From Pseudomonas sp. R84 (GTDB taxonomy: Bacteria; Pseudomonadota; Gammaproteobacteria; Pseudomonadales; Pseudomonadaceae): a DNA stretch of 64,000 bases. Below are positions 1 to 9,517 of this stretch, in pieces. Location: contig NZ_CP019426.1 of the NCBI RefSeq assembly GCF_009834515.1, positions 3,585,501 to 3,649,500 of the forward strand. The letters are read 5' to 3'. Every line of letters begins with the position of its first letter. Position 1 is the stretch's first letter. A model generated the notes under the pieces. The model made no database searches. It was not told the origin of the DNA and saw only the letters and a list, made by a program, of their open reading frames with translations. Position numbers and translations under genes: made by a program.

Positions 1-1065
1 ATGGAATTTTGCGCCGTTGATGTCGAAACTCTGCCGGTTCGGCTCAATGCCCTTGATCGGCCAGGCACCGGCACGGAACCACAGATCTTCGATGGCATCG
101 CACAGTTCTTCGTCGCGCTGGGAGGCCAGCTGCGTTACCGCTACGCGCTTCTGCACGTCCGGGTGATCACGCTCCAGCTCCTTGAGCTGCAAACCGGCGC
201 GAGACAATGGCTGAATCAATTGGCGAAAACGCTCGTCCTGGTTGAACAAGCGGTGATAGCAGGCGTTGAGTTGCTGGCGTTGCGCATCGTTGATGCGCAG
301 GTCGAACGGGTTACTGTCGACCTCCTCGTCAGCACCTTGCGCTCGATGACTGAGGTTTTCAAAGGCCTGCAAGCGCTCAAATCCCGGCAAGCTGCGCACC
401 ATCGGCAGAATGCGCGAGTGGAATGTACGCACCAGTTCGCGCGCCTGGCGCAGATTCAGCGCCTGGCCCCAGAGCGCGAACAGCTCAATCAATTTGTTGA
501 TGAAATCCTTGCGCGACTCGCGGGTGAAGGTCACCACAGTCATCGAATCCAGCTCAAAGCCCAGATAGTGGTTGAGCAGCAGGATGCGCAGCACCAGCGT
601 GGTGGACTTGCCCGCGCCAGCGCCGGCGACCACGGATGTCGAGGGGGTTTCGCTGAAAATCATCTTCCATTGCGCGACGCTTGGCTGAGCATGCTCAGGC
701 AATAAACGCGCGACATCGGCCTTCATGCGCTTTTTCAGCTCGGCCGTTAGCGGCAGGCGCCAATCGTCAAACAGATGATTATCAACGCTCGGCGGGCGAT
801 GCTCAGTGTTGCGGCTGTCACGGATCAGCAGTACCTGCCGGCCTTCTTCCAGCCCCTCCAGCTTGCCTTCCTTAAAGCCATATTCGACGCCAGCGGTGTG
901 GCCGCTGCGGAAACCATCGGCCTGGCCGTGCAGCCACGATGCCCGGTGCTGCGCGCGCAGACGCGTCAAACCATGGCCGAAGAAGCGTGCAGCCAGGCGT
1001 TTGAACCAGGGCATCTCGGCCAAGGGGCGAAGTTCGGGAGGAAGATCGGGGGTGTGTTGCGTCAC
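1..1065 (-). CDS. UvrD/Rep-family ATP-dependent DNA helicase (N-terminal part, runs off the window)
   Basis: The reading frame is open from position 1065 down to the window edge and gives the first 355 residues of a superfamily 1A helicase. A Walker A motif, VAGAGAGKST, has its lysine at about residue 153. It is followed by an SF1 motif Ia-like stretch (VVTFTRES). The roughly 120 residues before the ATPase core are charged and rich in Gly, Glu and Lys; I do not recognise them as a domain. The start is taken as GTG at 1065; an internal ATG 17 codons later (MPWFKRL) is an alternative. Such enzymes unwind DNA 3'-5' in repair or replication restart. Helicase motifs II-VI lie outside the window, so the exact subtype cannot be fixed. 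It diverges from the pirin gene. Confidence 0.85.
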   Translation of the reverse strand, partial: MTQHTPDLPPELRPLAEMPWFKRLAARFFGHGLTRLRAQHRASWLHGQADGFRSGHTAGVEYGFKEGKLEGLEEGRQVLLIRDSRNTEHRPPSVDNHLFDDWRLPLTAELKKRMKADVARLLPEHAQPSVAQWKMIFSETPSTSVVAGAGAGKSTTLVLRILLLNHYLGFELDSMTVVTFTRESRKDFINKLIELFALWGQALNLRQARELVRTFHSRILPMVRSLPGFERLQAFENLSHRAQGADEEVDSNPFDLRINDAQRQQLNACYHRLFNQDERFRQLIQPLSRAGLQLKELERDHPDVQKRVAVTQLASQRDEELCDAIEDLWFRAGAWPIKGIEPNRQSFDINGAKFH

Positions 1066-1344
1066 GCTGACGGGCTCCAGTGTGTGAGGCTGTTGCGGCT
1101 ATGGTGTCTGTATTTGCCGTTCAGTTCTAGCGAAATGCTTACAGGTCATTGGTTTAGGCGATGAACTGAAGGTGAGATGAGACGCTTTCGAGCTGCTTTC
1201 TTATCTGGAATTTCGATCATAACGCCGCACTTTTTACGCTTTTTATCGATCATTAACTGATAGATGATGGCCGTCATAAACCACCGGTGTCGCGTCGGGT
1301 GTCAACCATTCACACCCCATGACGAACCTTTTGAGGAGACGATC

Positions 1345-2040
1345 ATGCTTGAACTCAGACCTTTCAGCTCGCTAGGCGGCGCCCATCACGGCTGGTTGGA
1401 TGCCCATCACCACTTTTCGTTCGCCGAGTACTACGACCCACAGCGCATGAACTGGGGCAACCTGCGGGTGTGGAACGATGACGTGATCGCTGCCGGCACT
1501 GGCTTCCCGCAGCATCCGCACCGCGACATGGAAATCATCACCTATGTCCGTGAAGGTGCGATTACTCACCAAGACAACCTGGGCAACAAGGGCCGCACCG
1601 AGGCTGGCGATGTGCAAGTGATGAGCGCCGGCACCGGCATCGCTCACAGCGAATACAACCTGGAAGCGAAAGACAGCAAGATCTTCCAGATCTGGATTCT
1701 GCCGACGGAAACCGGCGCCCCGCCATCTTGGGGTGCCAAACCCTTTCCGAAAGGCCAGCGTGAAGGCTTTGTCACACTGGCCAGCGGCAAGGATGGCGAT
1801 GACCAAAGTCTGCGGATTCGCGCCGATGCCAGGTTGGTCGCGGCCAATCTCAAGGCGGGTGAAACCGCGGAATATCACCTGGACGAGGGCCGTCGCGCCT
1901 ATCTGGTACCGGCCACCGGCGTGATTGAAGTCAACGGCTTGCGTGCACAAGCTCGAGACGGTGTGGCAGTGGCGCATGAGCAAGTGCTGAGCGTCACGGC
2001 CATTGAGGACAGTGAAATCGTCTTGGTGGATTTGGCTTGA
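1345..2040 (+). CDS. Pirin family protein
   Basis: This is a 231-aa bicupin of the pirin family. The N-terminal cupin carries the metal-binding set H57, H59, H101 and E103, which lines up with the iron ligands of human pirin (His56, His58, His101, Glu103). The sequence HPHRDMEIITYV is a family hallmark. Some bacterial pirins have quercetin dioxygenase activity and others modulate central metabolism; the substrate cannot be told from sequence. The start is ATG 1345 because AGGAG sits 6 bases upstream; a longer in-frame version from 1264 lacks a ribosome site. It is a single-gene unit, convergent with pgm and separated from it by a bidirectional terminator. Confidence 0.93.
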   Translation: MLELRPFSSLGGAHHGWLDAHHHFSFAEYYDPQRMNWGNLRVWNDDVIAAGTGFPQHPHRDMEIITYVREGAITHQDNLGNKGRTEAGDVQVMSAGTGIAHSEYNLEAKDSKIFQIWILPTETGAPPSWGAKPFPKGQREGFVTLASGKDGDDQSLRIRADARLVAANLKAGETAEYHLDEGRRAYLVPATGVIEVNGLRAQARDGVAVAHEQVLSVTAIEDSEIVLVDLA

Positions 2041-2060
2041 TCGCCTGAAGGGCAGACAAA

Positions 2061-2091
2061 AAAAGGGGCAACCATCACGGTTGCCCCTTTT
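2061..2091. terminator. Bidirectional rho-independent terminator
   Basis: A perfect 9-bp GC-rich stem (GGGGCAACC, 2065-2073, with GGTTGCCCC, 2079-2087) and a 5-base loop are flanked by AAAA on the left and TTTT on the right. It can therefore end transcription of both the pirin gene (plus) and pgm (minus). Confidence 0.92.
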
Positions 2092-2109
2092 ATCATGCGC
2101 TTGCGAGCA

Positions 2110-3756
2110 TCACTTGCTGGAGATGGCGCCATCCACCAGCGTCTGCGCTTCAACGACCAATTGCTTGAGGTGGTCGTCACTGATGAAGCTTTCAGCGTAG
2201 ATCTTGTAGATGTCTTCGGTGCCCGACGGACGCGCGGCGAACCAACCGTTTTCAGTCATCACTTTCAGACCACCAATCGCCTGATCGTTGCCTGGGGCAT
2301 GGCTGAGAATGCTCTGGATTTTCTCGCCGGCCAGTTCGGTCGAGGTGACCTGGTCAGGTGACAGCTTGCTTAGCAGTGCTTTCTGCTCCGGATTGGCCTT
2401 GGCGTCGACGCGCACCGAGAACGGTTCGCCCAGCTCATCGGTCAATGCCTTGTAGGCCTGGCTCGGATCGCGACCGGTGCGCGCGGTCATTTCGGCGGCG
2501 AGCAATGCCGGGATCAGACCGTCCTTGTCGGTGCTCCACACGCCGCCGTCCTTGCGCAGGAACGATGCACCCGCGCTCTCTTCGCCACCGAAACCCAACG
2601 AGCCATCGAACAAGCCGTCGGCGAACCACTTGAAACCGACCGGAACTTCGTACAAACGACGCCCCAGACGCTTGGCCACGCGATCGATCAGACCGCTGCT
2701 GACCACGGTTTTACCCACGCCAGCGTCCGCGCGCCATTGTGGGCGGTTCTGAAACAGGTAATCGATCGAGACGGCGAGATAGTTGTTCGGCGCGAGCAAA
2801 CCACCGGACGGCGTCACGATTCCATGACGGTCGTGATCAGGGTCGCAAGCGAAGGCAACGTCGAAACGCTCTTTCAAGCCGATCAGGCCTTGCATCGCAT
2901 GGCTGGACGACGGGTCCATACGAATCTGGCCATCCCAGTCGACGGTCATGAAACGGAACGTAGCGTCGACTTCCTTGTTAACCACTTGCAGATCGAGGCG
3001 GTAATGCTCGGCAATCGCCGACCAGTAACGCACCCCTGCTCCGCCCAGCGGATCAACGCCCAGACGCAGTTTGGCGTCACGAATGGCGTCGAAGTCGATC
3101 ACGTTGATCAGGTCGGCTACGTAGCTGTTCAGGTAATCGTGACGATGCGTGGTGCTGGCCTTGAGCGCCTGCTCGTAACTGATGCGCTTCACACCGGTCA
3201 GTTTGGCAGCCAGCAGTTCATTGGCCTTGGCTTCGATCCATTTGGTGATGTGGGTGTCAGCCGGCCCGCCGTTGGTTGGGTTGTATTTGTAACCACCGCT
3301 TTGTGGCGGGTTGTGCGACGGCGTGATGACGATGCCGTCCGCCAGGCCCGAGGTGCGGCCACGGTTGTAGCAGAGAATGGCGTGGGAAATGGCCGGTGTC
3401 GGCGTGTATTCATCACCTTCGGCGATCATCACCGTCACACCGTTGGCGGCCAGAACTTCCAGCGCACTGGCCCCGGCCGGGGTCGACAGTGCGTGAGTGT
3501 CGATGCCGACAAACAATGGCCCGGTGATGCCCTGGGCTTCGCGGTACAGGCAGATCGCCTGGCTGATGGCCAGAACGTGCCATTCGTTGAAACTCAAGTC
3601 GAACGAGCTGCCCCGGTGTCCGGATGTACCGAACGCCACACGCTGGGTGGAAATCGAGGCGTCGGGCTGTCCGGTGTAGTAAGCCGTTACCAGTCGCGGG
3701 ATATCGACCAACAATTCTGCCGGTGCCGGTTTGCCCGCAAAAGGACTGAGTGTCAT
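2110..3756 (-). CDS. pgm: Phosphoglucomutase (alpha-D-glucose phosphate-specific)
   Basis: A 548-aa enzyme that interconverts glucose 1-phosphate and glucose 6-phosphate in the cytoplasm, linking glycolysis to nucleotide-sugar, glycogen and trehalose synthesis. All four family loops are present in order: the phosphoserine loop TPSHNPP (Ser147), the Mg-binding loop DPDHDRHG (Asp305, Asp307, Asp309), the sugar-binding loop GGEESAG (390-396) and the phosphate-binding loop RPSGTE (509-514). The length matches bacterial Pgm of the E. coli type. The ATG at 3756 has AGAGG 7 bases upstream. It is transcribed alone. The preceding MocR-type gene on the same strand ends 105 bp upstream, so some read-through is possible. 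Confidence 0.97.
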   Translation of the reverse strand: MTLSPFAGKPAPAELLVDIPRLVTAYYTGQPDASISTQRVAFGTSGHRGSSFDLSFNEWHVLAISQAICLYREAQGITGPLFVGIDTHALSTPAGASALEVLAANGVTVMIAEGDEYTPTPAISHAILCYNRGRTSGLADGIVITPSHNPPQSGGYKYNPTNGGPADTHITKWIEAKANELLAAKLTGVKRISYEQALKASTTHRHDYLNSYVADLINVIDFDAIRDAKLRLGVDPLGGAGVRYWSAIAEHYRLDLQVVNKEVDATFRFMTVDWDGQIRMDPSSSHAMQGLIGLKERFDVAFACDPDHDRHGIVTPSGGLLAPNNYLAVSIDYLFQNRPQWRADAGVGKTVVSSGLIDRVAKRLGRRLYEVPVGFKWFADGLFDGSLGFGGEESAGASFLRKDGGVWSTDKDGLIPALLAAEMTARTGRDPSQAYKALTDELGEPFSVRVDAKANPEQKALLSKLSPDQVTSTELAGEKIQSILSHAPGNDQAIGGLKVMTENGWFAARPSGTEDIYKIYAESFISDDHLKQLVVEAQTLVDGAISSK

Positions 3757-3861
3757 GCAAAACCTCTGAAATAGAGTGGTTCAGGAATAGAGCGCAGTTT
3801 ACTGGCAGTTTGACCGCAGTGCGATGGGATCTATCCGGGACGCTCCCGATGTTTTTTAACG

Positions 3862-5331
3862 TTATTCACCGGGTGCCAGGCGCAAGGCGTCACCGAGCAG
3901 GCCGACCACGCGGGTCAGGTCATGCTCGCCGTGGCTCAGCGGACTCAACCGCACATGCTGCGCATGCAGGCCTTGCAGGCTGAACAGTTCGCCCGGCGCA
4001 ATAATGATCTGCTGCCTCAACAGGCACTGGAACACCTGCGCCATGTTGACCGGCCGCAGAGAACGCACCCACACGGTCGCGCCACCTTGGGGCTCGACAA
4101 CCTGCAACGCATCGCCGAGGCGTTCGCGCAGCAGCTCAATCAATTGCGTGCGACGCTCCTTGAGCATTCGTCTCAAGATCAACAAATGCTGATCCAGCCG
4201 ACCACCCGCCAACAGCCTGGCAACGGCCTTCTGACGGATCGGCGACAAGCGAAACGCGCGCAACAGAAAATGCCGCTGCAACTCGTTGCGCCACTGCCGT
4301 GAGAGCAATATGCCGAAAGGTGCCTCGGCACCGATGAACTTCTCGAACGTGGAAAACACCAGCAGACGATCAGGGTCCAGCCAGTCGCGCAATCGTTGGG
4401 CGCTCCCTCCTTCGTGGAGTTCGCTGTAACAATCGTTTTCCAGCACCCAAGTGCCATGGCGCCCGAGCAAATGCGCGACTGCCTGTTGGTTGCTCAGCGG
4501 TATCAGGCTGCCCCGTGGCATGCTCAACGCCGAAGACAACAGGATCAAACGCACCGGCTCACTCTTGAGCACCGACTCCAGCCGCTGCAGATCAATCGCG
4601 CCAGCGACAAACGGCAGTTCGATCACACGCACCTCGGCGGCTTCCAGCAGACGCAGGATCACCCAGTCACAGGGCGACTCGACGACCACGGTGGCGCGAC
4701 GTAACTCAAGCACGGAAATCAGAATGTCCAGGACACCGCGCAGATCTGCGCCGATGTAGACGTCATCCGCACGCCAGTAATTGGCGGTGGACGAGGTATA
4801 ACGCGCGGCCATTACCGTGCGCAGTTCAAGTTCTCCGCAAGGTTGCACCAGCGCTTGCGGCTGCCGCGGATATTGACGCAGCAGTTCCCGCTCCAGCATC
4901 AGTAATGGACTGTCCAGCGGTTGCAGAGAGGCCGGCTCATCGGCGCTCAGCACGCACATGCCCGGGCGCCTGGCATTGACGTAAACGGTTTCCAGCAAAT
5001 CACTGCCGCTATCGGGTGAGTCCGTTACGTGTAGCGCTTGCGCGTAGTATCCGGATTTGGCGATTGAATAGACCCGGCCTTCCTTTTCCAGCAGCGAATA
5101 TGCGTACTGGACCGTCGAGATCGACACATTGAGCCGATCCGCCAATTGTCGCAGTGATGGCAAACGCACCGCCGAGCCACTTCCCGCCTCGTCTATCAGC
5201 AGCGTGAGGTATCGATATACCGCCTGATAAACAAAGTCATTCTGCCTCGCCGCTTTCACAAGCTCGCATCCGTTGGCATGGCTCCATCTCCCTGCACGAA
5301 GCTCACGTTCACCCCTCCGCTGATCGATCAT
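3862..5331 (-). CDS. MocR/PdxR-type transcriptional regulator (GntR HTH plus aminotransferase-like domain)
   Basis: About 489 aa. An N-terminal winged helix of the GntR family (RLPSLRQLADRLNVSISTVQ, roughly residues 55-75) is followed by a fold type I aminotransferase-like domain. The probable PLP lysine is K331 in STFEKFIG. MocR proteins use PLP or a PLP-amino acid adduct as effector and usually control adjacent genes. The start is uncertain. ATG 5331 overlaps the end of the upstream gene by 23 bases and has only a weak ribosome site; GTG 5259, closer to the HTH, is an alternative. The overlap implies co-transcription with the unrecognised 5309-6760 gene. This is unusual, because MocR genes are more often divergent from their targets. 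Confidence 0.88.
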   Translation of the reverse strand: MIDQRRGERELRAGRWSHANGCELVKAARQNDFVYQAVYRYLTLLIDEAGSGSAVRLPSLRQLADRLNVSISTVQYAYSLLEKEGRVYSIAKSGYYAQALHVTDSPDSGSDLLETVYVNARRPGMCVLSADEPASLQPLDSPLLMLERELLRQYPRQPQALVQPCGELELRTVMAARYTSSTANYWRADDVYIGADLRGVLDILISVLELRRATVVVESPCDWVILRLLEAAEVRVIELPFVAGAIDLQRLESVLKSEPVRLILLSSALSMPRGSLIPLSNQQAVAHLLGRHGTWVLENDCYSELHEGGSAQRLRDWLDPDRLLVFSTFEKFIGAEAPFGILLSRQWRNELQRHFLLRAFRLSPIRQKAVARLLAGGRLDQHLLILRRMLKERRTQLIELLRERLGDALQVVEPQGGATVWVRSLRPVNMAQVFQCLLRQQIIIAPGELFSLQGLHAQHVRLSPLSHGEHDLTRVVGLLGDALRLAPGE

Positions 5332-6760
5332 CTGCCGATTCAACGACCGGGTCCTGCGAGGCCGTTTCAGCGGCAGCAGGCATATGAACAGGTCCCATCG
5401 CATACAGCCGCACAATCAACCTGACCGGCAGTCCACTGACATCCGTCATCCATTTCATGACCTGTTCCGGCGCATGCAGGCCCTGCATCGCCCGGTGCAG
5501 ATCCGGCAACGCCACCAACATGCCAGGGTGACAATTGCGCAAGAAGCGCTCGAGTCCGGCGCCAGCATTGATGAACGGTGAAAACAGCAGGCACGTCAGC
5601 TGGATTTCATTCAGTTCAAAATTGGCAAGCAAGGCGCTTTCTGCCTGCTTGCGCAGATACTCGGGCTCCTGCAGATTGCCGAAACTCGCCAGCAACTGTT
5701 CGCAAACAGGTTCGGGAACCTGTTTCTCTCGCATGGATATCAGGCAGTTTTTCAGGTAATCGGCGACGCCAGCCTCGTAGGTCTGTCCCTCGATGAAGTG
5801 CGCCTGCAAGCCTCGAAGATGCGCGGCTACCAGAGGCTCTACATGTTCGTTGTCAACTTGATAAAGCGTCAGTTCATCAGCCTGGAAACCGAGAAAATCG
5901 CTCAACAAAGGCCAGCGTTCTTCGAGCTTGCCGACAATCATGTCGTTGATACTGATGAAACTGGTGCGCCGACAGGCCTCGAATTGACCTTCGGGACGCC
6001 AGGCTACCCGCTCTTCTTCGGGATAAAACTCGCGGTAATAATCGCCGCCCAGTCCATCGAGAAGCGGGAACAGCATGTCAAAGCCGACAGGACTCACTTG
6101 CGGCCCGGCAATTGCGGCTTTCTGCGCGGCGCGCCCCAATCCCTCAAGGAAGTGCCCCTGACGGCGCACGGATTCACTGCCAATCATCGCATCGACGCCA
6201 TTGTTCCAGCGGGCCACCTGACCGTAGAACTCGGCAGTGGCCAGATAAGCGTCATCCCATAGTTCGAGCGTTTCGTTCCAGGTTCGACGATGTCCGATCA
6301 GCAGCAAATTGATGCGGTTGGCCTCACGCCCCGCCTCGCCAATGGGTGCCTGATGGTCAAACGGCAGAACCTCGCGGTGATCCACCATCACCAGTTCGAC
6401 TCGAGGATCGTCATACAGAAACAGCGCGCTGTAGCTGCGGTGCATGTTTTGCAGGGACGCCTGGCTGCTGCCGTTCCAGCGCAGGTTGGCGACCCGCAAC
6501 TGAAAGGTCGCGGGCGAGCGGCCAGCGATGGTCAGTTGTGCGGCCCGTAACAGGGCCAGCGTATAACAACTGTCGCGCGACCCTGACTGGCTCACCAGAA
6601 CCTTGAAATGACCGATGTTCTCCATACCGCCGGCAGCCACTGCCAGTCGCTGGATCAGCAACTGCAGCGCCGTGCGTTCTGCTCGAGAGAAGAAACTCAG
6701 CAAACGCTGCAATACTTGCTGGTAGACATAGTTCATTGCCTGATCATGGATCGTGCTCAT
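5309..6760 (-). CDS. Hypothetical 483-aa protein, overlapping the MocR-type regulator
   Basis: I do not recognise this protein. It is a long, clean reading frame with ordinary Pseudomonas codon use, so it is real. It has no signal peptide or transmembrane segment and reads as a soluble, largely helical protein. Notable stretches are LFLYDDPRVELVMVDHREVLPFDHQ in the first third, an acidic aromatic patch YYREFYPEEE in the middle, and an acidic tail. Its last 23 bases overlap the proposed start of the MocR-type regulator, so the two are probably one transcript. Starts at ATG 6760 and ATG 6739 (MNYVYQQ) are both possible. A 16-bp palindrome lies 38 bases upstream. The context suggests a metabolic or amino-acid-linked role; this is inference only. 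Confidence 0.8.
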   Translation of the reverse strand: MSTIHDQAMNYVYQQVLQRLLSFFSRAERTALQLLIQRLAVAAGGMENIGHFKVLVSQSGSRDSCYTLALLRAAQLTIAGRSPATFQLRVANLRWNGSSQASLQNMHRSYSALFLYDDPRVELVMVDHREVLPFDHQAPIGEAGREANRINLLLIGHRRTWNETLELWDDAYLATAEFYGQVARWNNGVDAMIGSESVRRQGHFLEGLGRAAQKAAIAGPQVSPVGFDMLFPLLDGLGGDYYREFYPEEERVAWRPEGQFEACRRTSFISINDMIVGKLEERWPLLSDFLGFQADELTLYQVDNEHVEPLVAAHLRGLQAHFIEGQTYEAGVADYLKNCLISMREKQVPEPVCEQLLASFGNLQEPEYLRKQAESALLANFELNEIQLTCLLFSPFINAGAGLERFLRNCHPGMLVALPDLHRAMQGLHAPEQVMKWMTDVSGLPVRLIVRLYAMGPVHMPAAAETASQDPVVESADDRSAEG

Positions 6761-6797
6761 CGGTATTTACCCGGTATCGAAAGTTTCATGCCGCGCG

Positions 6798-6813
6798 GAC
6801 TGAAAAATCAGTC
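6798..6813. promoter_or_regulatory. Perfect palindrome upstream of the MocR-linked operon
   Basis: GACTGA-AAAA-TCAGTC is a perfect 6-bp inverted repeat with a 4-base centre, starting 38 bases before the start codon at 6760. The position suits an operator. Whether MocR or another regulator binds it is unknown. Confidence 0.4.
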
Positions 6814-7274
6814 AGGCGACAATTCATCAATAAGTAATAGACGTTCGAATGCTAACACTTACAAGTTTGTAGTTATTTGAAACACTTGAGCTGATTAAAC
6901 CCCTGCCGTCGCCGAGACGCAGCCTCAAACCCCTGTAATTGTTGAGATATTTTTTTTGGGACGCGATCCTAGGAAACTTCCCACAATGTCCCACGACAAG
7001 TGAGTACAAGAAAAAGAGAAGCAGTTTCCGAATAGCCCTACAACAATTAAACAGAAGTTGGCGCAACCAACGGATTTAGCCGATTGATATAGCGCAGGAC
7101 AAATTGAATGCACAGCCATGGCTCATTCCTTGAGATGAAAGTAATCATTCAATTATCAGGGCTTACATTGTGATTAGAAGATACAGATCGAGAGCAAAAA
7201 CCAGTTCAGTTGCTGAACGGTCCCGGGCATAGCGCCAGGGAGCTCTGTTTTTCAGGAGGGAAGGTAAACGCACG

Positions 7275-7298
7275 AGAGTCCGTGGGGCCACGGACTCT
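7275..7298 (-). terminator. Hairpin downstream of the oxidoreductase gene
   Basis: An 11-bp perfect stem (AGAGTCCGTGG with CCACGGACTCT) begins 11 bases after the stop codon at 7310. It lacks a good U-tract on the minus strand, so it may be a weak terminator or an mRNA-stabilising hairpin. Confidence 0.55.
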
Positions 7299-7309
7299 GA
7301 TGACAGGGC

Positions 7310-8332
7310 TTACGCCGGTTCGACCTGCAGCGCGACCCGTTCGCGGCATGGGCATTCGTCCATGTAGCGATGCGCTTCGACGAACTCGTTGAACGGGAAT
7401 ACACGCGTCTTCAGCGGCAGCAACACGCGGTCGGCGGTCAACTGGTTGATGTCACGCAAGGCACGTTGCAAGGCGACGTGATCCTGAGTGATGCCCAGTT
7501 CCGGCTTGCCGGTGAAGTTGCCGATGCAATGCACGAAAAACTGGATGTTCTTCTGGAACGCTGCACAGGCCGGGAACGGCGTCTGATTGCCGCCCTGCAA
7601 GCCATACAACACCAGGCTGCCACGCGGCGCCAGCACATCGCCAAGCAACGACATCTGCGGGCCGCCGAGGCCGTCGAACACCACGTCGACACCGCGGTTG
7701 TCGGTGATCTTGTTGATTCGCATCAACAGATCTTCCTCTTCGGTGACAATGACCTTTTCCGCACCAAGGGACAGCAGGTACTCGCGCTCTTCGGCTTCTT
7801 TGGTCGCGGCAATCACCCGCACACCCATTGCCTTGCCCAACTGGACAAACGAAGGACCGGCGCAATGGCTGGCGTCCGTGACCAGAGCGAACTGCCCTGG
7901 CTTGACCCGCGCCAGATCGGCGTAGGCAAAATAGGCGATCAGTAGCGGCGTGTAGTGCACGCTGGCTTCGATCGGGCTGAGCACATCCGGATAACGGGTC
8001 AGCGCAGTACGCGGCAGCACGATTGATTCGCCGTAGACCGGGTAGTCGTTCGCACTCTCGGCCGGAAAGCTGGCGACCTTGTCACCCACTGCCAGATCAT
8101 CGACACCGTCGCCGACAGCGGTGATCACACCGGCCATTTCGTGACCAAGACCCGCAGGCAGTCGCGCCTGAGACGAGGCCAGGTTCTGACGCCAGAGGGT
8201 GTCGTACCAGCTGATGCCGATCGCCTCGACGCGCACCTGCACTTCGCCAGGACCTGGCTGAGCGGCCGCATGCTCTTCGCATTTGAGCACCTCGGCCGGA
8301 CCAAACTTGTGAAAACGGATCGTGCGGGACAT
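7310..8332 (-). CDS. Quinone oxidoreductase-like alcohol dehydrogenase (MDR superfamily)
   Basis: A 340-aa medium-chain dehydrogenase/reductase with an N-terminal GroES-like domain and a C-terminal Rossmann domain (KPGQFALVTDASHCAGPSFVQLGKAMG for nucleotide binding, then VDVVFDGLGGPQ). Where zinc alcohol dehydrogenases carry the catalytic-zinc cysteine, this protein reads SWYDTLWR. It therefore belongs with the zinc-free NADPH:quinone or enone reductases, although database names often call it zinc-dependent. The start is ATG 8332, with GAGG 7 bases upstream. It is divergent from a LysR regulator that probably controls it. The substrate is unknown. Confidence 0.85.
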   Translation of the reverse strand: MSRTIRFHKFGPAEVLKCEEHAAAQPGPGEVQVRVEAIGISWYDTLWRQNLASSQARLPAGLGHEMAGVITAVGDGVDDLAVGDKVASFPAESANDYPVYGESIVLPRTALTRYPDVLSPIEASVHYTPLLIAYFAYADLARVKPGQFALVTDASHCAGPSFVQLGKAMGVRVIAATKEAEEREYLLSLGAEKVIVTEEEDLLMRINKITDNRGVDVVFDGLGGPQMSLLGDVLAPRGSLVLYGLQGGNQTPFPACAAFQKNIQFFVHCIGNFTGKPELGITQDHVALQRALRDINQLTADRVLLPLKTRVFPFNEFVEAHRYMDECPCRERVALQVEPA

Positions 8333-8403
8333 CGCAAACCTCGTCAAAGTAACCTCTAATGCCATGAACTCTATCTGGGCTTTTGACCCAAGACCATCAG
8401 TGG

Positions 8404-8413
8404 CTATTAATAG
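8404..8413. promoter_or_regulatory. Candidate LysR-type binding core between divergent genes
   Basis: CTATTAATAG is a perfect 10-bp palindrome in the 270-bp space between the oxidoreductase (minus) and the LysR gene (plus), 72 bases from the oxidoreductase start. LysR regulators commonly bind AT-centred dyads in such divergent spaces. Confidence 0.35.
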
Positions 8414-8602
8414 TCGACATGCCTGTCATTGATTCCGCAGCAGGGGCGGCATTGGCAAAATCCATGAAAAAACTGCTGCCACCGTCTCAGTTAAGCTGAA
8501 TTTTCCGGTGCAGAGTACCAGCCTTTCCCCGTAAGATTCATGCCGGCCATTGTTCTCATATGGCCGCTCTCGTCAAGCTTGATGACTCTGCCAGGACTCC
8601 AG

Positions 8603-9517
8603 ATGAATCGTAATGACCTGCGTCGTGTCGACCTGAACCTGTTGATCGTATTCGAAACATTGATGCACGAACGCAGTGTGACCCGGGCGGCAGAAAAACT
8701 GTTTCTCGGTCAACCGGCGATCAGTGCGGCGCTCTCGCGCCTGCGCAGCCTGTTCGATGACCCGCTATTCGTGCGCACCGGTCGCAGCATGGAACCGTCC
8801 GCCCGCGCGGTGGAAATCTTCGCCCTGCTCTCGCCGGCCCTCGATTCGATTTCAACCGCTGTCAGCCGCGCGGCCGAATTCGACCCGGCGACCAGCACCT
8901 CGGTTTTCCGTATTGGCTTGTCCGACGACGTTGAATTCGCCCTGCTGCCGATGCTGCTCAAACGCCTGCGCGCCGAATCCCCGGGGATCGTGCTGGTGAT
9001 CCGTCGCGTCAACTACATATTGATGCCGGGCCTGTTGGCCTCCGGCGAGATATCCATTGGAGTCAGCTACACCACCGACCTGCCGGCCAACGCCAAGCGC
9101 AAGGTCCTGCGTCGCAGCGCACCAAAACTGCTGCGTGCCGACACCGTGCCGGGGCCGCTGAGCCTGGATGACTACTGCGCGCGTCCGCATGCACTGGTGT
9201 CGTTCGCCGGCGACCTCAGTGGCTTTATTGATGAAGAGCTCGAGAAACTCGGGCGCAAACGGCATGTGGTGCTGGCCGTGCCGCAGTTCAACGGTTTGAG
9301 TACGTTGCTGGCGGGCACCGACATCGTGGCGACTGTACCGGATTACACGGCGGAGGCGCTGACGGCGGCTGGTGGCGTTCGGGCGGAAGATCCGCCGTTG
9401 CCGACGCGCACGTTTGAGCTGCATATGGCGTGGCGGGGGTCGCAGGATAATGACCCGGGTGAGCGGTGGTTACGGTCGCGGATTCAGATGTTTTTTGGCG
9501 ACCCTGAGAGCCTTTAG
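8603..9517 (+). CDS. LysR-family transcriptional regulator (NodD/NahR-like subgroup)
   Basis: 304 aa. The N-terminal helix-turn-helix contains DLNLLIVFETLMHERSVT and then GQPAISAALSRLR, as in the NodD/NahR subgroup. It is followed by a periplasmic-binding-protein-like effector domain. The start is ATG 8603, behind AGGA; longer in-frame starts lack a ribosome site. It is divergent from the MDR oxidoreductase, its likely target. The C-terminal residues MFFGDPESL recur almost exactly as a remnant at 25045-25074. Confidence 0.92.
   Translation: MNRNDLRRVDLNLLIVFETLMHERSVTRAAEKLFLGQPAISAALSRLRSLFDDPLFVRTGRSMEPSARAVEIFALLSPALDSISTAVSRAAEFDPATSTSVFRIGLSDDVEFALLPMLLKRLRAESPGIVLVIRRVNYILMPGLLASGEISIGVSYTTDLPANAKRKVLRRSAPKLLRADTVPGPLSLDDYCARPHALVSFAGDLSGFIDEELEKLGRKRHVVLAVPQFNGLSTLLAGTDIVATVPDYTAEALTAAGGVRAEDPPLPTRTFELHMAWRGSQDNDPGERWLRSRIQMFFGDPESL

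Larger units (their letters stand above)
6761..7309. other. AT-rich intergenic region without a recognisable gene
   Basis: About 550 bases upstream of the unrecognised 483-aa gene and downstream of the oxidoreductase gene, with both neighbours on the minus strand. Roughly 6820-7200 is clearly more AT-rich than its surroundings. The short open frames here have no ribosome sites or family features. It probably holds the promoter of the 5309-6760 gene. The low GC could mark an old insertion or a regulatory region bound by nucleoid proteins. Confidence 0.5.

Noticed and set aside
6827..7119. Two short minus-strand frames in the AT-rich intergenic region
   Set aside because: No ribosome site, unusual composition, and no domain or signal features; kept only as intergenic sequence.
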